Below are positions 8,634-17,621 of a stretch of 64,000 bases of DNA, piece after piece. Source of the DNA: Paracoccus luteus (lineage in GTDB: Bacteria; Pseudomonadota; Alphaproteobacteria; Rhodobacterales; Rhodobacteraceae); contig NZ_SDEA01000009.1 of assembly GCF_004522155.1 (NCBI RefSeq), forward strand, positions 16,518-80,517, written 5' to 3'. The notes beneath the pieces were generated by a model. It saw only the letters and a program-made list of their open reading frames with translations. It was not told the DNA's origin and searched no databases. Made by a program: the position numbers and the translations under genes. Position 1 is the first letter of the stretch. The number at the start of each line of letters is the position of its first letter.

Positions 8634-9617
8634 TCATGCACCATCGGCGGGGCTGAGCAAACCTGTCAGCCGCGCGCGCGTCGCCGCGTCGCAGAACGCC
8701 GCCTCGGCCGCCCACAGGTTCATGCGGGTGAAATCGGGCGCGTCCCAGCCGAAGGCATCGGCAAGGCGGTCGTATTCCCGCGACAGCGTGGTGGCGAAGA
8801 ACGGCGGATCGTCGGTCGAGACGGTGACGCGGACGCCCGCGTCGGCCAGCCGTGCGACAGGGTGGCGGGCGGTGTCGGGGTAAAGCCCCAGCGCGATGTT
8901 CGATCCCGGGCAGACCTCAAGCGTGATGGCGCGTTCCGCCAACTCGCGGACCAGCGCCGCATCCTCGATCGCGCGGACGCCGTGGCCGATGCGGGTGACG
9001 CCCAGCGCCAAGGCATCGCGCACCGACTGCGGCCCGGCCCATTCGCCGGCGTGGCAGGTCAGGCCCAGCCCCGCCTCGCGCGCGCAGTCGAAGGACCAGG
9101 CGAAATCCTGCGGGCGGCCGATCTTCTCGTCCCCGGCAAGGCCCAGACCAGCGACCCAGCCGCCCCCCGTCTCGGCCGCGCAGATCGCGCCGCGACGGGC
9201 GCGGTCGGGGCCGAGATGCCGCAGGGGCGTCACGATCGCCCGGCTGTCGATGCCCTGCGCGGCCATCGCGGCGGCGGTTTCCGTCATCGCGGCGACATGG
9301 TCGCGCCATGCCGGCAGGTCGCCGCCGCCGCAGAACTGGGGCGATACGAACAATTCGACATAGATCGCCCCCTGTTCGGCGCAGCCCTCCAGCACGGTTT
9401 CCAGCAGGCGCGCATAGTCGCGCGGGCCCCGGATGACCGATGCCGCGGCCTCATAGACGCGCAGGAAATCCGCGAAGCCGCGCCAGCGATAGCCGCCGTC
9501 GTCGGCCATGATCGCGGACAGGTCGATCCGCTTTTCCGCCGCAAGGCCGCGGATGAACGCGGGCGGCGCCGCGCCCTCCAGATGCAGGTGCAGTTCAATC
9601 TTTGGAAAGGATTTCAT
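8634..9617 (-). CDS. add: Adenosine deaminase
   Basis: A 327-residue zinc amidohydrolase that deaminates adenosine and deoxyadenosine to inosine and deoxyinosine. Visible motifs are the N-terminal [10 protein letters not shown] (HxH zinc ligands), [16 protein letters not shown] with the catalytic His, and STDDPPFF with the terminal zinc-binding Asp. The start overlaps the deoB stop by 4 bp (ATGA), so translation is coupled. A related adenine-deaminating subclass exists, so substrate preference is not fully fixed by sequence. Confidence 0.93.
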   Translation of the reverse strand: MKSFPKIELHLHLEGAAPPAFIRGLAAEKRIDLSAIMADDGGYRWRGFADFLRVYEAAASVIRGPRDYARLLETVLEGCAEQGAIYVELFVSPQFCGGGDLPAWRDHVAAMTETAAAMAAQGIDSRAIVTPLRHLGPDRARRGAICAAETGGGWVAGLGLAGDEKIGRPQDFAWSFDCAREAGLGLTCHAGEWAGPQSVRDALALGVTRIGHGVRAIEDAALVRELAERAITLEVCPGSNIALGLYPDTARHPVARLADAGVRVTVSTDDPPFFATTLSREYDRLADAFGWDAPDFTRMNLWAAEAAFCDAATRARLTGLLSPADGA

Positions 9618-10840
9618 GCGATCACGGGGGCCACGGTCGAATCATCGGGGGGCAGGACAGGCAGGAAACTTTTCCCGTGCGCGGGACCGCGCAGCCCCAG
9701 ATGCGCGCAGATGCTGGCGCCCACATCCGGGAAATCGACAAGGCCGACGGGCAGCGGGCCGAGGCCCCAGCCCAGCACCGGCACCCGTTCCCGCGTGTGG
9801 TCCGTCCCCGCCCAGCCGGGATCGTTGCCGTGGTCCGCGGTGAAGATCGCCAGATCTCCGGGACGCAGGCGCGCCATGAACCGTCCGGCCGCGCCGTCGA
9901 ACCATTCCAGCGCGGCGGCATAGCCCGCGACATCCCGGCGGTGGCCGTAAAGGCTGTCGAACTCGACGAAATTGGCCATCGTCAGGCTGCCCGGCGCGGC
10001 CTGATCGGCCAGCCGGACAAGGTGGTCGGCCAGATCCGCGTCCGACCGGCCCTTGTGCAGATGCGCGATGCCGCGATGGCTGAAGATGTCGCCGATCTTG
10101 CCGATGGCGTGGGTGGTGCGCCCCGCCGCCGCGGCCAGGTCCAGGATCGTGTCGCCCGGCGGCGCGATGGCGATGTCGCGGCGGTTGGGCGTGCGGACGA
10201 ACTGCCCTTCGGTGCCGTCGAAGGGGCGCGCGATCACGCGGCCCACGCGCATCGCGTGGACGGTGGGCGCCAGCGCCGCGCACAGCGCCAGCAGCCGGTC
10301 CAGCCCGAACCGCTGTTCATGCGCGGCGATCTGCAGGACGCTGTCGGCCGAGGTATAGCAGATGGGCCAGCCGGTCCGCAGGTGTTCAGCCCCCAGCGCC
10401 TCGATGATCGCGGTGCCCGGCGCATGGCAGTTGCCAAGGATGCCGTCGGTGCCCGCCAGACGGCAGATCTCGGCGGTCAGTTCGGGGGGAAAGGCGGGGC
10501 GGGTGTCGGGAAAGACGTGCCAGTCCCAGGGGACGGGAACGCCCGCAAGCTCCCAGTGGCCCGAGGGCGTGTCCTTGCCGGGCGACGCCTCGGTCGCGGC
10601 GCCCCACAACCCGCGCGGGGCCGCGCCAAGGCCCGGCGCATCGGCGCCGCTGGCCAGCCGGACGGCCGCGCCCAGGCCCAGCGCGTCCAGATGCGGCATC
10701 CGCAGCGGGCGGGCGGCGGCGATATGGGCCACGGTGTTGGCGCCGGTGTCCGGCAGCGTGCCGCAGAAGAACCGGCCGGCATCGGGCGCGCCGCCGATGC
10801 CGACCGAATCCATGACGATCAGGAAGGCGCGGCCGCTCAT
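9614..10840 (-). CDS. deoB: Phosphopentomutase
   Basis: DeoB (408 aa) interconverts (deoxy)ribose 1-phosphate and 5-phosphate, feeding sugar from nucleosides into central metabolism. It belongs to the alkaline phosphatase superfamily: the N-terminus FLIVMDSVGIGGAPDA carries the metal-binding Asp, GKDTPSGHWELAG holds the phosphorylated Thr region, and FTADHGNDP plus GTDHTRE give the second metal cluster. It overlaps deoA upstream and add downstream by 4 bp each. Confidence 0.96.
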   Translation of the reverse strand: MSGRAFLIVMDSVGIGGAPDAGRFFCGTLPDTGANTVAHIAAARPLRMPHLDALGLGAAVRLASGADAPGLGAAPRGLWGAATEASPGKDTPSGHWELAGVPVPWDWHVFPDTRPAFPPELTAEICRLAGTDGILGNCHAPGTAIIEALGAEHLRTGWPICYTSADSVLQIAAHEQRFGLDRLLALCAALAPTVHAMRVGRVIARPFDGTEGQFVRTPNRRDIAIAPPGDTILDLAAAAGRTTHAIGKIGDIFSHRGIAHLHKGRSDADLADHLVRLADQAAPGSLTMANFVEFDSLYGHRRDVAGYAAALEWFDGAAGRFMARLRPGDLAIFTADHGNDPGWAGTDHTRERVPVLGWGLGPLPVGLVDFPDVGASICAHLGLRGPAHGKSFLPVLPPDDSTVAPVIA

Positions 10841-12150
10841 GCGACGATCCGTTCGCGCACCAGCGGTCCGGGCGCGGCGCAGCCCAGCCGATAGGCCGCC
10901 TGCACCGCCCGGATGGCGGCGCCGGCGGCATCCTCGGACCCGGCGTGGACATGCGCCAGCACGCCGCCGGTCGCTTCGGCCAGGCGGCGCAGGCCGGTCA
11001 GGCCGACGCGAGGGTCCACGGCATCACCCGCGCGGCGGCGGCCGCCGCCCAGCGCCACGACGGCCCGGCCCAGCGCGGCCACGTCGATGGCGGCCACGGC
11101 CCCGTCGGGCGCGGGAACCGGTCGGATCACGGGCGCGCGCGGCAGGCGGGCGGGCCGGTCGATCAGATCATGCGGTCCGCCCTGCGCCGCGATCATCCGC
11201 CCCCAGCGTTCGGCGGCCGAGCCGTCGTCCAGCCGCGCCGTGGCCTGCGCCAGCGCCTCCGCGCCGCCAAGCCCGACGACGCGCAGACATTCCGCCGCCA
11301 GCGCCAGCGACAACTCGCGCAGGGCGCCCGGCGCGCCGCGCAGGACGGCCAGCGCCTCGGCCACCTCGACCGCGTTGCCGGCGCTGCGGGCCAGCGGCTG
11401 GTCCATGTCGGTGACCAGCGCAACCGTCGGGCAGCCCGCCGCCGTCGCCGTTTCGACCAGCGCGCGGGCCAGGTCGCGGGCGGCCGCGGTTCCGGCCAGA
11501 AACGCGCCGCTGCCCGCCTTGACGTCCAGCACCAGCCCGTCCAGCCCCGCCGCCAGCTTTTTCGACAGGATCGAGGCCGTGATCAGGTCGATGGACTCGA
11601 CCGCGCCCGCCTCGTCCCGGATCGCGTAAAGCCGCCGGTCCGCGGGGGCGAGCGACGGGCCCGCCGCGACGATCGCGCAGCCCGCCTGCGCGGTCACGGC
11701 GCGGAACGCCGCCTCTTCCAGATCGGTCCGCAGGCCCGGGATCGCCTCAAGCTTGTCCAGCGTGCCGCCGGTATGGCCCAGCCCCCGGCCCGAGATCATC
11801 GGCACGAACCCGCCGCACGCCGCCACCAGCGGCGCCACGATCAGCGATGTCGTGTCGCCGATGCCGCCGGTCGAATGCTTGTCCACCACCGGCCCCGGCA
11901 GATCCCATGCCAGCACCCGGCCGGAATCGCGCATCGCGCGGGTCAGCGCGGCGCGACCCTGCGCGCCGATGCCGCGCAGCAGGACCGCCATCGCGAACCC
12001 CGCGGCCTGGGCATCGCTGACCGATCCGCAGGCCAGCCCGCGCGCGATCAGCGCCGCGCCCGCGTCGTCCAGCCCCTGCCCGGCCTTGACGGCCTGGATC
12101 ACGGGCCGCGGGTCCGGGGCGGCTCCGGGGTCGGGGTCGGGCAGGATCAT
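10837..12150 (-). CDS. deoA: Thymidine phosphorylase
   Basis: DeoA (437 aa) phosphorolyses thymidine and deoxyuridine to the base and deoxyribose 1-phosphate, the substrate of DeoB. The glycosyltransferase family 3 signature is visible as DKHSTGGIGDTTSL and MISGRGLGHTGGTLDKLE, and the C-terminal pyrimidine nucleoside phosphorylase domain follows. Length is normal. It overlaps cdd and deoB by 4 bp, in an order that follows the pathway from cytidine/deoxycytidine deamination onwards. Confidence 0.96.
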   Translation of the reverse strand: MILPDPDPGAAPDPRPVIQAVKAGQGLDDAGAALIARGLACGSVSDAQAAGFAMAVLLRGIGAQGRAALTRAMRDSGRVLAWDLPGPVVDKHSTGGIGDTTSLIVAPLVAACGGFVPMISGRGLGHTGGTLDKLEAIPGLRTDLEEAAFRAVTAQAGCAIVAAGPSLAPADRRLYAIRDEAGAVESIDLITASILSKKLAAGLDGLVLDVKAGSGAFLAGTAAARDLARALVETATAAGCPTVALVTDMDQPLARSAGNAVEVAEALAVLRGAPGALRELSLALAAECLRVVGLGGAEALAQATARLDDGSAAERWGRMIAAQGGPHDLIDRPARLPRAPVIRPVPAPDGAVAAIDVAALGRAVVALGGGRRRAGDAVDPRVGLTGLRRLAEATGGVLAHVHAGSEDAAGAAIRAVQAAYRLGCAAPGPLVRERIVA

Positions 12151-12542
12151 GCCCCGCCCTGCATGTGCGCGACCTCGAACCGGCCGGGCAGCAGCTCGGC
12201 CACCGTTGTCGCCAGCGTGTCGCCGCCCAGCGTCGCCAGCAGGACCGGGGTGTCGCCGCGGGCGAACTCGGCCAGCTTTTGCCGGCAGCCGCCGCAGGGG
12301 GGCACCGGGCGCGGGCTGTCGGCGATGACGCAGACCTCGACGATCTCGGTCTCGCCCGCCGCGACCATCGCGGCGATGGCGCCCGCCTCGGCGCAGGTGC
12401 CCTGGGGATAGGCCACGTTTTCCACGTTGCAGCCGCGATAGACCGCGCCGGACGCGCCGCGCACCGCCGCCCCCACCTTGAAGCCGGAATAGGGCGCATA
12501 GGCGGACTCGCGCACGTCGCGGGCGGCGTCGATCAGGGACAT
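12147..12542 (-). CDS. cdd: Cytidine deaminase
   Basis: Cdd (131 aa) deaminates cytidine and deoxycytidine to (deoxy)uridine. Zinc and catalytic motifs are CAEAGAIAAM (Cys and Glu) and PCGGCRQKLAEF (CxxC). The start MSLIDAARDVRESAYAPYSGF at 12542 gives the normal homotetrameric-class length. It is the first gene of the cdd-deoA-deoB-add-upp operon; the promoter should lie in the 147-bp divergent gap shared with maeB (12543-12689). Confidence 0.96.
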   Translation of the reverse strand: MSLIDAARDVRESAYAPYSGFKVGAAVRGASGAVYRGCNVENVAYPQGTCAEAGAIAAMVAAGETEIVEVCVIADSPRPVPPCGGCRQKLAEFARGDTPVLLATLGGDTLATTVAELLPGRFEVAHMQGGA

Positions 12543-12689
12543 GGCGGTTCCTTTCCGTTCGGCGGCATCATCGTGCCGGGGCGGGCGTGGCGCAAGCGGG
12601 CAGGTTTCGCCAGACGGAAAGCCCGGCGAGCGGTCTTGTGACCCCACGTCCGCCGCCGTATCCCGGGCGGCAGGCAAGGAGGATCGGGC

Positions 12690-14972
12690 ATGGACGAGCG
12701 GCGGCAGGACACGGTGCGCCAGGCGGCGCTGGATTATCACGAGCTGCCGCGCCCCGGAAAGCTTGAGGTGCGGGCGACCAAGCCGCTGGCCAACGGCCGC
12801 GACCTCAGCCTCGCCTATTCGCCCGGCGTGGCCGAGGCCTGCCTGGAAATCAAGGCCGATCCGGCCGCCGCCAGCCGCTATACGGCGCGCGGCAACCTGG
12901 TCGCGGTGGTGTCTAACGGCACGGCCGTGCTGGGGCTGGGCAACATCGGCCCCTGTGCCGCAAAGCCGGTGATGGAGGGCAAGGCCGTCCTGTTCAAGAA
13001 GTTCGCCAACATCGACTGTTTCGACCTGGAAATCGACGAGACCGACCCGGTCAGGCTGGCCGCGATCGTGCGGTCGCTGGAACCCAGCTTTGGCGCGATC
13101 AACCTTGAGGACATCAAGGCCCCCGACTGCTTCATCGTCGAAAAGCTGTGCCGCGAGTCGATGAACATCCCGGTCTTTCACGACGACCAGCACGGCACCG
13201 CCATCGTCGTCGGCGCGGCCGCGACCAACGCGCTGCGCGTCACCGGGCGGGCGTTCGACCAGATCAAGGTCGTGTCCACCGGCGGGGGCGCGGCGGGCAT
13301 CGCCTGCCTGAACATGCTGCTGAAACTGGGCGTGCGGCGCGAGAACGTCTGGCTGTGCGACATCCACGGCCTTGTCCACCAGGGCCGGGCCGAGGACATG
13401 ACCCCGCAGAAATCGGCCTTTGCGCAGGACACCGACCTGCGCACGCTGGATCAGGTGATCGACGGCGCCGACCTGTTCCTGGGCCTGTCCGGCCCCGGCG
13501 TGCTGTCGCCCGACATGGTCGCCCGCATGGCCGCGCGGCCCATCGTGTTCGCGCTGGCCAACCCCTCGCCCGAGATCCTGCCCGAGGACGTGCGCCGCGC
13601 CGCCCCCGACGCGATCATCGCCACCGGCCGCAGCGATTACCCCAACCAGGTCAACAACGTCCTGTGCTTTCCCTTCATCTTCCGCGGCGCGCTGGACGTG
13701 GGCGCGACCGAGATCAACGACGCCATGCAGCTGGCCTGCATCGAGGGGATCGCGGCCTTGGCCCGCGCCACCACCAGCGCCGAGGCCGCCGCCGCCTATC
13801 GCGGCGAGACGCTGACCTTCGGCCCCGACTATCTGATCCCCAAACCCTTCGACCCGCGGCTGATCGGCGTCGTGGCCAGCGCGGTCGCGCGCGCCGCGAT
13901 GGCGTCGGGGGTGGCGACACGCCCCCTGCCCGACATCGCCGCCTATAAACGGCACCTGGACGGATCGGTCTTCCGGTCGGCCCTGATCATGCGCCCGGTG
14001 TTCGAGGCGTCGGCCAGCGCCAACCGCCGCATCGTATTCGCCGAGGGCGAGGACGAGCGCATCCTGCGCGCGGCGAACGTCATGCTTGAGGAAACCAACG
14101 ACGTCCCGATCCTGATCGGCCGCCCCGAGGTGATCGCGCTGCGCGCCGAACGCGCGGGCCTGCCGATCCGCCCGGCCGTCGACTTCGAGATCGTGAACCC
14201 CGAAAACGACCCCCGCTATCGCGATTACTGGGAAACCTATCACGCGTTGATGGCGCGGCGCGGGGTGACGCCCGACGTCGCCCGCGCGATCATGCGCACG
14301 AACACCACGGTCATCGGCGCGATCATGGTCCACCGGGACGAGGCCGACAGCCTGATCTGCGGCGCCTTCGGGCAATACACCTGGCACCTGAACCATGTGC
14401 GCGAGATCCTGGCGCGCGGCGGGCTGCACCCGGTCGGCGCGCTCTCGATGATGATCCAGGAGGAAGGCCCCCTGTTCATCGCCGACACCCAGGTCCACCA
14501 CGACCCCACCCCCGAACAGGTGGCCGACACCGTCATCGGCTGCGCCCGCCACGTCCGCCGCTTTGGCCTGACGCCGCGCATCGCGCTGTGCAGCCATTCG
14601 CAGTTCGGCAACCAGGACACGCCGTCGGGCCGCAAGATGCGCGAGGCGATGGACCTGCTGGCCCGGCGCGAGGTGGATTTCACCTATGACGGCGAGATGC
14701 ACGTCGATGCCGCGCTGGACCCCGCGGTGCGGGCGCGGCTGCTGCCGCATTCGCGGCTGGGGACCGAGCCTGCGAACGTGCTGGTCTTTGCGGGCACCGA
14801 TGCCGCGTCGGCGGTGCGCAACATCCTCAAGACCCGCGCCGGCGGGCTTGAGGTGGGGCCGATCCTGATGGGCATGGGCAACCGCGCCCATATCGTGACG
14901 CCCTCGATCACGGCGCGGGGACTGCTGAACATCAGCGCGCTGGCCGGCACCCCGGTCGCGCATTACGGCTGA
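12690..14972 (+). CDS. maeB: NADP-dependent malic enzyme with phosphotransacetylase-like C-terminal domain
   Basis: MaeB (760 aa) decarboxylates malate to pyruvate with reduction of NAD(P). The N-terminal malic domain has [12 protein letters not shown] and the conserved Lys/Asp stretch [12 protein letters not shown]; the NAD(P)-binding domain carries [16 protein letters not shown]. From about residue 430 onward the protein is phosphotransacetylase-like ([24 protein letters not shown]), a fusion usual in proteobacteria, where this domain senses acetyl-CoA rather than acting as Pta. The start has a strong AAGGAGG site. It is divergent from cdd. Confidence 0.95.
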   Translation: MDERRQDTVRQAALDYHELPRPGKLEVRATKPLANGRDLSLAYSPGVAEACLEIKADPAAASRYTARGNLVAVVSNGTAVLGLGNIGPCAAKPVMEGKAVLFKKFANIDCFDLEIDETDPVRLAAIVRSLEPSFGAINLEDIKAPDCFIVEKLCRESMNIPVFHDDQHGTAIVVGAAATNALRVTGRAFDQIKVVSTGGGAAGIACLNMLLKLGVRRENVWLCDIHGLVHQGRAEDMTPQKSAFAQDTDLRTLDQVIDGADLFLGLSGPGVLSPDMVARMAARPIVFALANPSPEILPEDVRRAAPDAIIATGRSDYPNQVNNVLCFPFIFRGALDVGATEINDAMQLACIEGIAALARATTSAEAAAAYRGETLTFGPDYLIPKPFDPRLIGVVASAVARAAMASGVATRPLPDIAAYKRHLDGSVFRSALIMRPVFEASASANRRIVFAEGEDERILRAANVMLEETNDVPILIGRPEVIALRAERAGLPIRPAVDFEIVNPENDPRYRDYWETYHALMARRGVTPDVARAIMRTNTTVIGAIMVHRDEADSLICGAFGQYTWHLNHVREILARGGLHPVGALSMMIQEEGPLFIADTQVHHDPTPEQVADTVIGCARHVRRFGLTPRIALCSHSQFGNQDTPSGRKMREAMDLLARREVDFTYDGEMHVDAALDPAVRARLLPHSRLGTEPANVLVFAGTDAASAVRNILKTRAGGLEVGPILMGMGNRAHIVTPSITARGLLNISALAGTPVAHYG

Positions 14973-15008
14973 CGGCGAATCGGGCCGCCTGCCCTGCGGG
15001 ACCGCGGC

Positions 15009-15097
15009 TTTGCAAAGTTGACGCAGCGATAGCTCAGGCCGGTTGCAGGCGGCAGAGTTTGCAACATCCATGACGCTGCGGGCGGGATTTCTGCAAA
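15009..15097. promoter_or_regulatory. TTTGCAAA operator-like sites upstream of prpE
   Basis: A perfect palindrome TTTGCAAA lies at 15009-15016, a near copy TTTGCAAC at 15058-15065 and a half-site TGCAAA at 15092-15097, all between maeB and prpE. TTTGCAAA is the core recognised by the short-chain fatty acyl-CoA regulators (ScfR/PccR in Rhodobacter sphaeroides, RamB-type relatives in other bacteria), which control propionyl-CoA and acetyl-CoA assimilation. The published PccR site has two such octamers 4 nt apart; here they are about 41 nt apart. Confidence 0.45.
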
Positions 15098-15183
15098 GAC
15101 CGGCCGCGCCGATACCGTTAACAATGTTGCCCGGCCGCCCGCGCCTCGCCTATCAGACAGATGTCTCGGGGAGGGGACCGATC

Positions 15184-17082
15184 ATGACATACGCCGAAAC
15201 CTATGCCCGCTGGAAACGCGACCCCGAGGCTTTCTGGATGGACGCCGCGAAGGCCATCGACTGGGACCGCCCGCCCAGCCGGGCGCTGTTCGACGACGAC
15301 GCGCCGCTTTACAAGTGGTTCGCCGACGCCCGCGTGAACGCCTGCTGGAACGCCGTGGACCGCCACGTCGAATCCGGGCGGGGCGACCAGCTGGCCATCA
15401 TCCACGACAGCCCGATCACCCATTCGACCAAGGGCATCACCTATCGCGAACTGCAGACGCGGGTTGCGTCGCTGGCGGGCGCGCTGCGCGCCAAGGGCGT
15501 CGGCAAGGGCGACCGCGTCATCATCTACATGCCGATGGTCCCCGAGGCGCTGGAGGCGATGCTGGCCTGTTCGCGGCTGGGCGCAATCCATTCCGTCGTC
15601 TTCGGCGGCTTTGCCGCGCATGAACTGGCCGTCCGCATCGACGACTGCCAGCCCCGCGCGATCATTGCGGCCTCCTGCGGGCTGGAGCCGGGGCGGGTCG
15701 TCCACTACAAGCCGCTTCTGGACCGGGCCATCGAGCAGGCGACCCACAAGCCCGATTTCTGCGTGATCTTCCAGCGCGAGCAAGAGGTCGCCAGGCTGGT
15801 CGAGGGCCGCGACGTCGCCTGGCACGCGTTCCAGTATGGCGTCGAACCGGCCGAATGCGTCCCGGTCGAGGGCAACCATCCGCATTACATCCTGTATACC
15901 TCGGGCACCACCGGCCAGCCAAAGGGCGTCGTGCGCCACACCGCCGGGCATCTGGTGGCGCTGAGCTGGTCGATGAAGAACATCTATGGCATCGACGCGG
16001 GCGACGTGTTCTGGGCGGCGTCGGACGTGGGCTGGGTCGTCGGCCACAGCTATATCTGCTATGGCCCGCTGATCGCCGGCGCGACGACCATCGTGTTCGA
16101 GGGAAAGCCCGTCGGGACCCCCGACGCCGGCACCTTCTGGCGGGTGATCCAGAACCACAAGGTCAAGTCGTTCTTCAGCGCCCCCACCGCGATCCGCGCC
16201 GTCCGCCGCGAAGACCCGGAAGGCGAGCTGATCAAGGATTACAACCTGCGCAGCCTGCAGGCGCTGTTCCTGGCGGGCGAACGCGCCGACCCCGACACCG
16301 TGCAATGGGCCGAGGAAAAGCTGCGCGTCCCGGTCATCGACCACTGGTGGCAGACCGAAACCGGCTGGCCCATCGTCGCCAACCCCTTCGGGATCGAGCC
16401 GCTGCCCGTCAAGCGCGGCAGCCCCTCGGTGGTGATGCCCGGCTATGACGTGCAGGTGCTGGACGAGGGCGGCAGCCCCCTGCCCGCCGGCACGCTGGGC
16501 GCCATCGCGGTCAGGCTGCCGCTGCCGCCCGGCACGCTGCCCAGCCTGTGGAACGCCGACGACCGGTTCCGCCAAGCCTATCTGACCACCTTCCCCGGCT
16601 ATTACGAAACCGGCGACGCGGGCTATATCGACGCGGACGGATACCTCTACATCATGGCGCGCACCGATGACGTCATCAACGTCGCGGGCCACCGCCTGTC
16701 CACCGGCGCGATGGAGGAGGTGCTGGCCGCCCATCCCGCCGTCGCCGAATGCGCGGTGATCGGCGTGGCGGACAGCCTGAAAGGGCAGATGCCGCTGGGC
16801 TTCCTGTGCCTGAAACGCGGCGTGAGCCAGTCCCCCGACGAGGTGCAGAAAGAGGTCGTGCGCATGGTCCGCGACCGCATCGGCCCCGTCGCCGCCTTCA
16901 AGACCGCCGTGGTGGTGGACCGCCTGCCCAAGACCCGGTCGGGCAAGATCCTGCGCGCAACGATGGCCAAGATCGCCGACGGGCAGGACTTCAAGACCCC
17001 CGCCACCATCGACGACCCGGCGGTGCTGGACGAAATCGGCGCGGTGCTGAAGGGCGCGGGATACCCCGCGGCGCAGGCATGA
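15184..17082 (+). CDS. prpE: Propionyl-CoA synthetase (propionate-CoA ligase)
   Basis: A 632-residue AMP-forming acyl-CoA synthetase. YTSGTTGQPKGVVRHTAGH is the AMP-binding loop, WWQTETGWPI the A5 motif, YETGDAGYID the A8 region, and PKTRSGKILR carries the catalytic Lys that is regulated by acylation in this family. Over its whole length it reads as PrpE rather than Acs: N-terminal YAETYARWKRDPEAFW, and DVFWAASDVGWVVGHSY. ATG 15184 is chosen because GGAGGGG stands just before it; the frame is open further upstream. Propionyl-CoA would feed the ethylmalonyl/methylmalonyl-CoA routes common in this family. Confidence 0.9.
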   Translation: MTYAETYARWKRDPEAFWMDAAKAIDWDRPPSRALFDDDAPLYKWFADARVNACWNAVDRHVESGRGDQLAIIHDSPITHSTKGITYRELQTRVASLAGALRAKGVGKGDRVIIYMPMVPEALEAMLACSRLGAIHSVVFGGFAAHELAVRIDDCQPRAIIAASCGLEPGRVVHYKPLLDRAIEQATHKPDFCVIFQREQEVARLVEGRDVAWHAFQYGVEPAECVPVEGNHPHYILYTSGTTGQPKGVVRHTAGHLVALSWSMKNIYGIDAGDVFWAASDVGWVVGHSYICYGPLIAGATTIVFEGKPVGTPDAGTFWRVIQNHKVKSFFSAPTAIRAVRREDPEGELIKDYNLRSLQALFLAGERADPDTVQWAEEKLRVPVIDHWWQTETGWPIVANPFGIEPLPVKRGSPSVVMPGYDVQVLDEGGSPLPAGTLGAIAVRLPLPPGTLPSLWNADDRFRQAYLTTFPGYYETGDAGYIDADGYLYIMARTDDVINVAGHRLSTGAMEEVLAAHPAVAECAVIGVADSLKGQMPLGFLCLKRGVSQSPDEVQKEVVRMVRDRIGPVAAFKTAVVVDRLPKTRSGKILRATMAKIADGQDFKTPATIDDPAVLDEIGAVLKGAGYPAAQA

Positions 17083-17087
17083 CCGCC

Positions 17088-17122
17088 GCCCGCCGTGCGG
17101 CAGCTTTCACCACGCGGCGGGC
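17088..17122. terminator. Hairpin between convergent prpE and VOC gene
   Basis: GCCCGCCG (17088-17095) and CGGCGGGC (17115-17122) form a perfect 8-bp inverted repeat around a 19-nt loop, placed between the stop codons of two convergent genes. There is no T tract on either side, so a terminator role is only suggested by position. Confidence 0.35.
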
Positions 17123-17128
17123 AAGCCT

Positions 17129-17542
17129 TCAGGCGTCGGCGTCGGCGTCGGCGCGCGGCCAGTAGCTGCCGACGCTCCACAGATTGCCCTCGGGGTCGCG
17201 GCAGGCGAACTCGCGGCTGCCATAGCTGGTGTCGCGAAGCGGCTGCACGATCTCGGCGCCCGACTCGCTGACCCGGCGGAACAGCGCGTCGGGGTCGGCG
17301 ACCGCCAGATACAGCGCGTCGGTCCGCCGTCCGCCCAGGTCGCCCACCTGCCGTCCATAGTCGTCGTCGCGGGCCTGCCCCAGCATCAGGATCGAGGCGC
17401 CGAGCGCCAGTTCCGCATGCAGGACGGCGCCGCCGTCGCGGTGCACGGCATGTTCACGAAAGCCGAGGGCTCCGGTCAGCCAGCGGATCGCGGCCTCGGG
17501 ATCGGCATAGCGCAGCGTTGGAAACAGGCAAGGAGCGTCCAT
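17129..17542 (-). CDS. VOC-family (PhnB/glyoxalase-like) protein
   Basis: A 137-residue VOC-superfamily protein: FPTLRYADPEAAIRWL opens the first module, VLHAELALGASILML lies in the middle and ACRDPEGNLWSVGSYWP closes the second. This resembles the YjdN/PhnB-like and glyoxalase-like groups; the substrate is unknown. The frame is open further upstream to 17641, but ATG 17542 has GGAGG 6 nt upstream and yields the normal N-terminus. It follows aroA on the same strand with 79 bp between. Confidence 0.75.
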   Translation of the reverse strand: MDAPCLFPTLRYADPEAAIRWLTGALGFREHAVHRDGGAVLHAELALGASILMLGQARDDDYGRQVGDLGGRRTDALYLAVADPDALFRRVSESGAEIVQPLRDTSYGSREFACRDPEGNLWSVGSYWPRADADADA

Positions 17543-17621
17543 CACGGTCCTCCGTGTCGGTTGCGGGTGCGCGGCGATCATGGCGATCGGCGCGCCCCGC
17601 GTCTGCCGATTCGAAACGCCT

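Noticed and set aside
12547..12560. GTTC-N6-GTTC in the cdd-maeB gap as a LexA box
   Set aside because: The spacing is 6, not 7, and neither gene is a repair gene.
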